From Actinomycetales bacterium (GTDB taxonomy: Bacteria; Actinomycetota; Actinomycetes; Actinomycetales; Cellulomonadaceae), in NCBI GenBank assembly GCA_020444245.1, contig JAHLLI010000024.1:1-64000 (forward strand): a DNA stretch of 64,000 nt, given 5' to 3'. Of the stretch, positions 7,879 through 16,271 are shown one piece after another (position 1 is the first letter of the stretch; every line of letters begins with the position of its first letter). The notes under the pieces are model-generated. The model was not told the origin of the DNA. It ran no database searches and saw nothing but the letters and a program-made list of their open reading frames with translations. The translations under genes were made by a program, and so were the position numbers.

Positions 7879-9854
7879 CCGAGATCACCACCACCCGACT
7901 CGGGGCGCCCGCGCCCGTCGAGCAGGCCGGCCTCAGCCCGGTCGTCCCTTCCACCGGGCAGCAGGTGCCCGTGCCGGCAGGCGCCGTGCGGCTGGAGGAC
8001 GGCTTCTGGTTCGAGCGCCAGCGGCTCAACACCGACACCCTCCTGGACCACTGCGACACCTGGATCGACCGGATGGGCTGGTATGACACCTTCCGGGTCG
8101 CCGCCGGCGAGGAGCCCCACAAGCCCCTCCAGGGCAAGCTGTTCACCGACGCCGACGTGTACAAGCTGCTCGAGGCCTTCGCCTGGGAGCTCGCCCAACG
8201 CCCCGACCCAGACCGGGAGGCGCGCTTCGCCGAGCTGGCCCGGCTCGTGGCGGCCGCCCAGGGCGACGACGGCTACCTCAACACCTACTTCGGTCCCAAG
8301 GGCGAGGAGACGCGGTACACCAACCTCGCCCACGGGCACGAGCTGTACTGCGCCGGCCACCTGTTCCAGGCCGCCGTCGCGCGGCTGCGCAGCGGCAAGG
8401 AGGACGACCTCACCCGGGCCGCGCTGCGGCTGGCGGACCGGATCTGCGAGGACTTCGGCGTGGGCGGGCGCGAGGGGTCCGACGGCCATCCCGAGGTCGA
8501 GATGGGGCTGATGGAGCTCTACCGTGCGACCGGTCGAGTGCGGTACCTCGAGCAGGCGCGGCGGTTCATCGACCAGCGCGGCCACCGGACGTTCCAGCAC
8601 CACCCGATCGGTCACGAGTACTACCTGGACGACATGCCCGTGCGGGACGCGACAGTGCTGCGCGGCCACGTCGTGCGAGCCATGTACCTGACCGCGGGCG
8701 CCGTCGATGTGGCGGTCGAGACCGGTGACGACCAGCTGCTGGGAGCCCTGGCGACCCAGTGGGAGAACACCTGGGCGCGGCGCACCTACCTCACCGGAGG
8801 GATGGGTTCGCGGCACCTGGGCGAGTCCTTCGGCCGCGACTTCGAGCTCCCGCCCGACCGGGCGTACACCGAGACCTGTGGTGCCGTCGGCTCGGTCATG
8901 GCGGCGTGGCGCCTGCTGCTCGCCACCGGCGAGGCGCAGTACGCCGACGCGATCGAGCGGCTGCTCTACAACATGATCGCGACCTCTCCCAACGCCGAGG
9001 GCGACCGGTTCTTCTACGTCAACCCCCTCCTGCAGCGCGAGCCTGGCATCGCGACCGAGCCGGGCGAGGCGCCCTTCCGCAAGGACACGCTGCGGGCCAA
9101 CTGGTTCTGGGTCTCGTGCTGTCCCACGAACGTGGTGCGCACCCTCGCCTCGCTCACCGGCTACTTCGCCACCGTGTCCGACGGCTCACTGACCGTCCAG
9201 CAGTACTTCGACGGGACGATCGACACCCGGCTGGAGGACGGCCGTCCGGTCGCCCTGCGGGTGCGCACCGAGTACCCATGGCAGGGCAGGGTCGAGGTCA
9301 CGGTGGCCTCGAGCCCCGGGCGGTTCCGGCTGCGGCTCCGCGTCCCGTCGTGGGCGGGTGCGGCCACGGTCACCGTGGGTGGCGTCACCACGCCGGTCCA
9401 GGGGCCCTACGCCGAGCTCGAGCGTGTGTGGTCCGACGGCGACGTCGTGGTGCTCGACCTGCCGATGCCGGCGGTGGTGCTCCAGCCCGATGCGCGCATC
9501 GACGCGCTACGGGACACCGTCGCCGTGCAGCGTGGCCCACTGGTCTACTGCGCGGAGTCCGTGGTCGAGGCGGCCGACGCCGTGGACCTGGACCGGTTCC
9601 GCCTCGACGTGGCCGGCGACCTCGAGGTCCGCGAGGCCGCGGGCCCCAGCGACGTGCGAGCGACGGTCCGCGCGACGGGCGTGATCGCCCCGGCCGAGCC
9701 CGACGGCGCCTGGCCCTACCGCCCGGTCACGGCCGCGGCATCGAGCCCCGCCGACGAGAAGGTCGCGATCGACCTCATCCCCTACTACGCGTGGTCCAAC
9801 CGAGGCCCGTCGACCATGCGCGTGTGGATCCCCAGCGCCTCAGCCGAGCGCTGA
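7875..9854 (+). CDS. GH127 beta-L-arabinofuranosidase
   Basis: This 659-residue protein matches glycoside hydrolase family 127, zinc-thiolate retaining beta-L-arabinofuranosidases such as Bifidobacterium HypBA1. Key residues are present: Glu317 (acid/base position), Glu333 and Cys335 in ETC, and the Cys415-Cys416 pair in SCCPTN. The Glu-to-Glu spacing of 16 equals that of HypBA1 (E322/E338). An (alpha/alpha)6 barrel fills about residues 35-440 and beta domains follow. No signal peptide is seen, so it acts in the cytoplasm on imported oligosaccharides. It overlaps the permease stop by 4 bases. The likely product is L-arabinose, with beta linkages as in extensin or arabinan ends; the exact linkage is an inference. 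Confidence 0.9.
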   Translation: MTEITTTRLGAPAPVEQAGLSPVVPSTGQQVPVPAGAVRLEDGFWFERQRLNTDTLLDHCDTWIDRMGWYDTFRVAAGEEPHKPLQGKLFTDADVYKLLEAFAWELAQRPDPDREARFAELARLVAAAQGDDGYLNTYFGPKGEETRYTNLAHGHELYCAGHLFQAAVARLRSGKEDDLTRAALRLADRICEDFGVGGREGSDGHPEVEMGLMELYRATGRVRYLEQARRFIDQRGHRTFQHHPIGHEYYLDDMPVRDATVLRGHVVRAMYLTAGAVDVAVETGDDQLLGALATQWENTWARRTYLTGGMGSRHLGESFGRDFELPPDRAYTETCGAVGSVMAAWRLLLATGEAQYADAIERLLYNMIATSPNAEGDRFFYVNPLLQREPGIATEPGEAPFRKDTLRANWFWVSCCPTNVVRTLASLTGYFATVSDGSLTVQQYFDGTIDTRLEDGRPVALRVRTEYPWQGRVEVTVASSPGRFRLRLRVPSWAGAATVTVGGVTTPVQGPYAELERVWSDGDVVVLDLPMPAVVLQPDARIDALRDTVAVQRGPLVYCAESVVEAADAVDLDRFRLDVAGDLEVREAAGPSDVRATVRATGVIAPAEPDGAWPYRPVTAAASSPADEKVAIDLIPYYAWSNRGPSTMRVWIPSASAER

Positions 9855-9876
9855 CCGCCCCTCAGGAAGGAACGGC

Positions 9877-10512
9877 ATGACCATCCCCGCTGACTCGACC
9901 GCCATCGTCCTCATCGAGCCGCAGAACGACTTCCTGTCCCCGGGCGGGACGATGTACACCTACATCGCCGAGCAGCTGGCGAGCCGGGGTGTGATCGGCA
10001 ACCTCCAAAGGCTCCTCGCGGCAGCTCGCGAGAAGGGCATCCGGATCATGTACGTGCCCTTCCACCCCTTCGACGTCGGCTTCCCCGAGCTCAAGCCCGG
10101 AGGCCCGGCCGTCGAGGGCCTGCGCGGCGTGGAGATGGACATGAAGGCCGACTGGGGCACCGGCGCGTGGCTGCGCGGCACGCCCGGGCCCGAGATCATC
10201 CCCGAGCTCACGCCGCAGCCCGGCGACATCGTGATCGAGGGCAAGAAGACGCTCGACGCGTTCCACTCGACAGCCCTGGACTACCTGCTGCGCGCGAACC
10301 AGATCGAGCACGTCGCCTTCACCGGCTTCCACACCAACTGGTGCGTGGAGTCCAGCGCCCGTTCCGCCTACGACAAGGGCTACCGGGTGACCGTCCTGGC
10401 CGACTGCACCGCCACCGACACCGAAGAGGAGCAGTCCTACGCCGAGCGGATCATCTTCCCCAAGATCGGCAAGGTCACCACGTCGGAGGACTTCCTCGCC
10501 GGTGTCGCCTGA
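9877..10512 (+). CDS. Isochorismatase-family cysteine hydrolase
   Basis: This 211-residue protein shows the isochorismatase-like triad: Asp18 in PQNDF, Lys123/Lys124 in EGKKTLDAF, and Cys156 in NWCVES, with the FTGFHTNWCVE signature of cysteine hydrolases (amidases, nicotinamidases). It lies 22 bases after GH127 and overlaps the glycerate kinase by 11 bases, so it belongs to the same operon. The substrate cannot be read from sequence. A role on an amide or ester released with the sugar is only a guess, and its presence in an arabinofuranosidase operon is unusual. Confidence 0.85.
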   Translation: MTIPADSTAIVLIEPQNDFLSPGGTMYTYIAEQLASRGVIGNLQRLLAAAREKGIRIMYVPFHPFDVGFPELKPGGPAVEGLRGVEMDMKADWGTGAWLRGTPGPEIIPELTPQPGDIVIEGKKTLDAFHSTALDYLLRANQIEHVAFTGFHTNWCVESSARSAYDKGYRVTVLADCTATDTEEEQSYAERIIFPKIGKVTTSEDFLAGVA

Positions 10513-11638
10513 GGCTCCACAGGTCCTGATCGCCCCGGACAAGTTCAAGGCGTGCGCGACCGCTGACGAGGTCGCGCACGCCTTGGCGTCCGGGGTGCGG
10601 CGGGCCGCCCCGCACCTCACGGTGGAGGAGCTGCCCATCGCAGACGGTGGTGACGGCACCCTCGAGGCCTACCTCCGCGCCGGATACCGCTCGACCGTCG
10701 TGGAGTCGGCGACCGCGCTGCGCGAGCCGTCGACCACCCTCGCGGCCGTGCGGGGCGACCACGCCGTGGTCGAGCTGGCGAGCACGTGCGGCCTTGCCCA
10801 GCTCGCGGGGGCACGGGAGCCACTGCGCGCGTCCTCGTACGGGCTGGGCGTAGCGCTGCGACGACTCGTGGAGCACCGGTTCCGCCGGATCACTCTCGCG
10901 CTCGGCGGGAGTGCATCGACGGACGGCGGCCTCGGCCTCCTGGACGCGCTCGGTGCTCGCGGCATCGACGCGGACGGCCGGGTGGTGACGCCGGATGGTG
11001 CCGGCCTGCTCCGTCTGGCCCACCTCGACATGGCGAGCCTGCGCTGGCCGGCGGACGTCAGCCTCGAGGTGCTCACGGACGTGGCAGCCCCCCTGACCGG
11101 ACCCGACGGAGCGGCGCAGGCGTACGGGCCGCAGAAGGGTGCCGGTCCGGCGACCGTCGAAGCCCTCGACGCCGCGCTCGGACGGTGGGCACGGCAGCTC
11201 GAACGCCGTCGCGGGATCGAACCGTCGGCCACCGCCGGGGCCGGTGCCGCAGGCGGAGTCGGCGCGGCCGCGATGGCGCTCGGTGCCCGCGTGACCCCGG
11301 GCTCGGACGCGATCCTCGAGCTCCTGGGCTTCGATGCCGCGCTGAGCCAGTCCCACCTGGTCGTCACTGGCGAAGGCTCATGGGACCGGCAGAGCCTGGA
11401 CGGCAAGGGCCCCGGCGAGGTCGTCCGCCGCGCACAGGCCGCCGGGCGTCGCGCCGTCGTGGTGGCTGGCGTCGTGGAGTCCGGCTGCCTGCCCGACGGT
11501 GTGGAGGGGCACGAACTCAGCGAGCTAGTCGGATCGCGTCAGGCGGCGATCGAGCACGCGCAGGAACTCCTCGTTGCGGTAGGCGAGACCATCGGGGCGG
11601 AAGCGGCACGCGCCAAGGATGGGCAGCCGGGACGGTGA
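10502..11638 (+). CDS. Glycerate kinase, type 1 (GlxK/GckA family)
   Basis: This 378-residue protein matches the glycerate kinase type-1 family: an N-terminal PDKFKACATADEVAHAL segment, ADGGDGT near residue 50, and the ALGGSASTDGG and GEGSWDRQSLDGKGP motifs of the family. It phosphorylates D-glycerate to a phosphoglycerate with ATP in the cytosol. The GTG at 10502 overlaps the preceding gene by 11 bases. It is the last gene of the importer 1 operon. Why arabinofuranoside use needs glycerate phosphorylation is not clear; a two- or three-carbon aldehyde/acid branch of sugar breakdown is one possibility. Confidence 0.88.
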   Translation: MSPEAPQVLIAPDKFKACATADEVAHALASGVRRAAPHLTVEELPIADGGDGTLEAYLRAGYRSTVVESATALREPSTTLAAVRGDHAVVELASTCGLAQLAGAREPLRASSYGLGVALRRLVEHRFRRITLALGGSASTDGGLGLLDALGARGIDADGRVVTPDGAGLLRLAHLDMASLRWPADVSLEVLTDVAAPLTGPDGAAQAYGPQKGAGPATVEALDAALGRWARQLERRRGIEPSATAGAGAAGGVGAAAMALGARVTPGSDAILELLGFDAALSQSHLVVTGEGSWDRQSLDGKGPGEVVRRAQAAGRRAVVVAGVVESGCLPDGVEGHELSELVGSRQAAIEHAQELLVAVGETIGAEAARAKDGQPGR

Positions 11639-11828
11639 ACGCCCCTACCCCCTCGTTGTGCGAGACCGCCACGACAGCTCCTAGACACCGCGGACAGTAC
11701 CGGGCCTAGCGAGGCGGAGGGACTTGGCCGGCGCGGTGGCGGTGAGCTGGCCACCGGAAGGCGACGTCAAGCAGTTCGGCCTGTCCGGGGCCATGCCCCT
11801 CGGCCATCGGAGACTGGCGAGCCTCGGC

Positions 11829-12860
11829 CTAGGCCCCTGCGACCGTCGACCCGCGCACCATCACGCGAACCGGCACCGCCTCGACGCCGTGCGCCGGGTT
11901 GCCGCCGATGGCGTCGACGAGGCGCTGGGCTGCGACCCGGCCGAGCAGCTCGAAGTTCATGTCGACGCTGGTCAGCGGGGGTCGCGCAGCGGAGGTCAGG
12001 ACGTCCCAGTTGTCGAATCCGATCACGGCGACGTCCTCCGGGACGCGCACGCCGCGATCGCGCAGGGTGTCCAGCGCGCCGCGGGCGATCTGGTCGCTGC
12101 CGCAGACGAGAGCGTCGAGGTCGGGGTTCTGGTCGAGCGCCGCGTGGGTCGCGGCACGGCCCCAGGCCTCGCTCCAGCTGCCGTAGCGAACCGGGCCGAC
12201 GAGCTCGAGCCCGGCGGCGGCGAGTGCCGCCTCGGCCCCGGTGGCGCGGTCGCGGGCCGCCGAGTACCCGACGTCGCCGGTGATGTGCGCGACCCGGGCG
12301 CGTCCCAGGCCAAGGAGGTGCTCGACCGCGAGACGTCCCGCGCTCACGTTGTCGACGATGATCGAGCAGTCCGCGTCGTCGGCCGACGGCGCGTACGCGT
12401 ACACGACCGGTACCGGCAGCTCGCGGCCGAGGGAGGTCCGCGGATCGGTGCGACTGCCCACCACGATCAGGCCGTCGACCCGGCGGCTGAGCAGTGCCCT
12501 GAGGTGGTACTGCTCGCGGATCGCGTCCTCGCGCGCGTCGCACAGCAGGACGGACATCTTGCCCGCACCGAAGGCGTCCTCGGCGCCCATGAGGATCGGC
12601 AGGCTGAACCGGCCGTCGAGGTCGTTGGTGAGCAGCCCGACCGTACCGGTCTGCCCGGCGAGGATGGCCTGGGCGAGCGTGTTGGGCGTGAAGGAGATCT
12701 GCTCGGCGGCGTCCTGGACCCGTCGGCGGGTGTCCGGGTGGACGTCTGCACGCCCGTTGAGCGCCTTGGACGCGGTCGGGACCGAGACGCCGGCGATCCG
12801 GGCGACGTCGCGCAACGTAGGCGTCCTCGCACGAGGGCCTGTGTGCCCGCTCGTGGACAT
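11829..12860 (-). CDS. LacI-family transcriptional repressor (LacI-2)
   Basis: This 343-residue repressor has the HTH VARIAGVSVPTASKALNG near residues 19-36 and a full sensor domain ending RVMVRGSTVAGA. The ATG at 12860 is preceded by AAAGGAGAAG, an excellent ribosome-binding site; a longer frame upstream would run through the divergent promoter. It faces importer 2 and a second GH127 gene. A palindrome at 12946-12959 downstream of that operon's promoter is its likely operator. Confidence 0.92.
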   Translation of the reverse strand: MSTSGHTGPRARTPTLRDVARIAGVSVPTASKALNGRADVHPDTRRRVQDAAEQISFTPNTLAQAILAGQTGTVGLLTNDLDGRFSLPILMGAEDAFGAGKMSVLLCDAREDAIREQYHLRALLSRRVDGLIVVGSRTDPRTSLGRELPVPVVYAYAPSADDADCSIIVDNVSAGRLAVEHLLGLGRARVAHITGDVGYSAARDRATGAEAALAAAGLELVGPVRYGSWSEAWGRAATHAALDQNPDLDALVCGSDQIARGALDTLRDRGVRVPEDVAVIGFDNWDVLTSAARPPLTSVDMNFELLGRVAAQRLVDAIGGNPAHGVEAVPVRVMVRGSTVAGA

Positions 12861-12914
12861 CGCTTCTCCTTTGCTCGGCGGTGACGGCCGAAAACCATGT
12901 CGATAGTAGGGGTG

Positions 12915-12959
12915 TTGACCTGTCGTGTCGAGCATGCTAGCGTCCCGAAAAGGGTTTCG
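12915..12959 (+). promoter_or_regulatory. Promoter and LacI-2 operator of importer 2 operon
   Basis: TTGACC (12915-12920) and TAGCGT (12938-12943) are 17 bp apart. The imperfect palindrome CGAAAAGGGTTTCG at 12946-12959 follows at once and would overlap the transcription start. It lies in the divergent gap between LacI-2 and importer 2. Confidence 0.6.
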
Positions 12960-13091
12960 TGGAGTTTCGCCAGTGTCGACGAACGGTCGGCGTCGGACGC
13001 CCCAGTAGCCCAAGACCAGCACGTCATCTCCATCGACGAGGACGGACACCGTGCGCGGGGCGTCCCCGTCCGAACCAGAGGAGTCGTTCGG

Positions 13092-14374
13092 ATGCAGACC
13101 ATCAGGTCGATGCGGCAGCGGGGCCGCGTCATGACCATGACAGCCATCGCCGCGGTAGGGGTGCTCGGCCTCGCCGCGTGCAGCAGCTCGGGCAGCGACA
13201 CGGGCTCGAGCAGCAGTGCCGCGGGTGGCGACCAGACCATCACCGTCTGGCACTACTTCAGCGCCGACAACCAGGTCGCGCTGATGGACAAGTACGCGTC
13301 GATGTTCGAGGACGCGCATCCCGGTGTCACGGTCGACAACGTGTACGTCCCCTACGACCAGATGAACTCCAAGCTGGTGTCCTCGGCGGGGGCCAAGACC
13401 GGTCCGGATGTGGTCGTGTTCAACGGCGCCGAGACCGCCACGATCGCGCTCGGTGGTGCGCTCGCCCCGCTCGACGACCAGCTGAGCTCCTTCCAGGACG
13501 CTGGCCAGCTCCCGGACTCGGTGATCCACAAGGTCGACGGCACGACCTACGCGGTGCAGGGCTACGTGAACCTGCTCGGCCTCTGGTACAACGCCGACAT
13601 CCTCGACAAGATCGGCGTCCAGCCGCCGACGACGATCGACGAGCTCGAGGCCGCGATGGCCAAGGCGAAGGACGCCGGGTACCGCGGCATCACGCTCTCC
13701 GCCCTGCCCAACTCCCAGGGTGAGTGGCAGGCATACCCGTGGCTGACCTCGGAGGGCTTCTCCTACGACTCGCCGGACGCGACGGCGATGGCCGCCGGTC
13801 TGTCCCGGGTGCGCAGCTGGGTCGAGAAGGGGTGCTCTCCCAGGAGGCGGTGACCTGGGATCAGACCGTTCCGTTCCAGGAGTTCACCTCCGGTGACGTC
13901 GCGTTCGCGGAGAACGGCAACTGGCAGATGGGGACGGCGAAGGCCGACGCGAGCTTCAAGTACGGCGTCGTGCCGCTGCCGCTGAGCGCGGACGGCAAGG
14001 TCTACCTCGGCGGCGAGGGCGAGGGCATCGGCGCCTACTCGAAGAACCCCGACCTCGCGTGGGAGTACCTCACCACGACCTACCTGTCGGTGGACGGTCA
14101 GGTGGCGGCCGCCGACCTGGTCGGCTCCATCCCGTCGCGCAGCGACGCCGCGCAGGACCCGTCGGTCACCGGCAACGAGCTGCTCGCGCCGTTCGCCACG
14201 ACCATCGCGAAGTTCGGGGCCAACTACCCGGCGGCGGTCATCCCGCCGGCGTCCGTCGCGGACGTCCAGCTCAACGTCGGCCAGACGTGGAGCGCGGTGC
14301 TCGGCGGTCAGCAGGACGCCACCTCGGCGGCCGAGACCACGGTCTCGACCCTGAAGGGTCTGCTCGCCAAGTGA
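13092..14374 (+). pseudogene. ABC sugar-binding lipoprotein (importer 2), frameshifted
   Basis: The first part (ATG 13092) encodes a lipoprotein signal with lipobox LAAC (Cys30) and a family-1 solute-binding domain through SRVRSWVEKG. At about 13826-13834 the frame is lost; the protein continues as VLSQEAVTWDQTV to TLKGLLAK in another plus-strand frame. Inserting one base there would restore a normal protein of about 427 residues. All else looks well conserved, so this is either a recent single-base deletion or a sequencing error. If real, importer 2 lacks a binding protein although its permeases, GH127 and repressor are intact. A long hairpin follows the stop. Confidence 0.85.
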
Positions 14375-14379
14375 GCCCC

Positions 14380-14420
14380 GTCGGTGGCCGCCCCGACCTC
14401 CTCGCGGGGCGGCCACCGAC
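14380..14420 (+). terminator. Intra-operon hairpin after binding protein 2
   Basis: Arms GTCGGTGGCCGCCCCG (14380-14395) and CGGGGCGGCCACCGAC (14405-14420) pair perfectly over 16 bp. There is no T-run, and the permease genes continue in the same direction. It likely attenuates read-through or stabilises the upstream mRNA, so that binding protein exceeds permease. Confidence 0.6.
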
Positions 14421-14456
14421 GTTCACCACCGTCCGGGACCGATGAAGGGCACCACG

Positions 14457-15407
14457 ATGACGTCCCACGCACCCTCGCTGGACAGCGGCTCTCGGGTCGG
14501 CGCCGCACGGCGGTCACCGACCCCGGCGCGCCGCACCCGGCGCCAGACCCGCAAGCTCTTCCTCCTGCCCGCGGGCATCTTTCTGGCGCTGCTCAGCTTC
14601 TACCCGCTGGTGCAGCTGCTGCGGATGAGCGTGAGCGCTGTGACGTCGGCGACCCTCAACAGCCCCTGGGCGTTCGTGGGTCTGGAGAACTTCGCCGCCG
14701 GCTTCCGCTCCGGGCAGACCACGGCCGGCCTGGAGCGCACCCTCGTGTTCGTCGTGGTGGTCACGGCGCTCGGGATGGGCCTGGGGCTCGCGGCGGCGAT
14801 CGCGCTGCGTACCAAGGGTCGGTGGTCCGGCGCACTGCTCGCCCTCATGGTTTTCACCTGGGCTCTGCCGCCGGTCGTCAACGGCTCGGTGTGGAAGTTC
14901 CTCCTCGGTGACGCCGGTCTGGTCAACACCGTGCTCCAGGCGACCGGCCTGCGGGAGGCACCGGTCCCGTTCCTCTACGACCAGTACTGGGCACTGCTGT
15001 CGGTCGCCTTCGTCAACTCCTTCGCGGTGATCCCGTTCAACGCCCTCGTCTTCCGCGCGGCGCTGATGAACATCGAGCCGGAGGTGTTCGAGGCGGCCGC
15101 TCTCGACGGCGCGAACCGCTGGCACGAGATCCGCCACATCATGCTGCCGTCGGTCCGCCCGACCACCCTCGTGCTCCTGGTGCTGACGATCGTCTACGGG
15201 TTCCGGTCGTTCGACTTCATCTACGTCATGACCTACGGCGGTCCCGGCACCGCCACCAACACGCTGCCGTTCCTCGGCTACCTGCAGGCCTTCGTCCGCT
15301 ACGACTTCGGCCTCGGCGCCGCGACGTCGGTCGTGACGGTGCTCGGCGTGCTGGTGCTGGCCGCGGTGTACGCGCGCAGCATCCGGCGTGAGGAGGCCGA
15401 GTCGTGA
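14457..15407 (+). CDS. ABC sugar transporter permease, MalF-type (importer 2)
   Basis: This 316-residue permease begins MTSHAPSL; the ATG at 14457 has AAGGG seven bases upstream and is preferred to one 15 bases earlier. About six membrane helices start near residue 35 (LFLLPAGIFLALLSFYPLV). The EAA loop is VFEAAALDGANRWHEIRHI. It follows a hairpin after the frameshifted binding protein and overlaps the next permease by 4 bases. Confidence 0.92.
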   Translation: MTSHAPSLDSGSRVGAARRSPTPARRTRRQTRKLFLLPAGIFLALLSFYPLVQLLRMSVSAVTSATLNSPWAFVGLENFAAGFRSGQTTAGLERTLVFVVVVTALGMGLGLAAAIALRTKGRWSGALLALMVFTWALPPVVNGSVWKFLLGDAGLVNTVLQATGLREAPVPFLYDQYWALLSVAFVNSFAVIPFNALVFRAALMNIEPEVFEAAALDGANRWHEIRHIMLPSVRPTTLVLLVLTIVYGFRSFDFIYVMTYGGPGTATNTLPFLGYLQAFVRYDFGLGAATSVVTVLGVLVLAAVYARSIRREEAES

Positions 15408-16219
15408 ACCGCCGCTCCGGGCCCGTCGTCGCGGGCGTGAAGGTCCTGCTGACGTTGATGTACGGGTTGCCGATCCTGTGGATCGTCCTGACCTCGTTCA
15501 AGAGCAGCGCCGACGTGGTCGGGACCCAGTCGTCGATCTTCTTCCGGCCGGTGCTGACCGCCTACGTCGACGCCCTGGACGGCGCCCTGGTCGACGCGCT
15601 GCGCCAGTCAGTCATCGTCGCGACCGGCACCACTGCGCTCGTCCTCCTGCTCGCGATCCCGGCGGCCTACGGCCTGGCGAGGACCACGGGCTGGCTGCCG
15701 ACCCTGGGCCTCGGCCTGCTCATCGTCCTGCAGATGATGCCGCAGACCGCCACGGTCATCCCGCTCTTTCAGGTGTTCGCCTCCTGGGGTCTGCTCGATT
15801 CGGCCCTTGGCGTGATCTTCGCCGACGCCGCGCTGCTCATCCCCTTCGCGACCCTGCTGCTCCGGCCGTTCTTCCGGTCGGTGCCGCCGCAGCTGGAAGA
15901 GGCCGGTGCCCTCGACGGAGCGTCGGTGCTGCGCACCTTCTGGTCGATCGTCCTGCCGGTCGCCCGCAACGGCGTCTACACCGTCGGCACGCTCATCTTC
16001 CTGCTCGCGTGGGGCGAGTTCCTGTACGCGGTGAACTTCTTCCTCTCGCCGGGGAGCTACCCGCTGTCCGCGCTCCTGGCCCAGCAGGTGTCCGCCTTCG
16101 GCATCGACTGGCCCGGCCTCATGGCGCTCGCGGTGCTCACCTCGATCCCGATCCTGATCGTCTTCGCCGCGACCTACCGGCGGCTGCGCGACGGCCTGAC
16201 CGTCGGCGCGGTGAAGTGA
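15404..16219 (+). CDS. ABC sugar transporter permease, MalG-type (importer 2)
   Basis: This 271-residue permease starts at GTG within the preceding stop (GTGA). It carries about six membrane segments, the AAYGLARTTGW segment and an EAA loop (LEEAGALDGASVLRTFWSI), in which Ala is replaced by Gly in the core motif. It ends LRDGLTVGAVK, the common MalG-type ending. GH127 follows after 52 bases. Confidence 0.92.
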   Translation: MNRRSGPVVAGVKVLLTLMYGLPILWIVLTSFKSSADVVGTQSSIFFRPVLTAYVDALDGALVDALRQSVIVATGTTALVLLLAIPAAYGLARTTGWLPTLGLGLLIVLQMMPQTATVIPLFQVFASWGLLDSALGVIFADAALLIPFATLLLRPFFRSVPPQLEEAGALDGASVLRTFWSIVLPVARNGVYTVGTLIFLLAWGEFLYAVNFFLSPGSYPLSALLAQQVSAFGIDWPGLMALAVLTSIPILIVFAATYRRLRDGLTVGAVK

Positions 16220-16271
16220 CCTCTCTCCCACCCTCGTCCACCCCCTGCACACCCTGCTGAGGAGACCTCGC

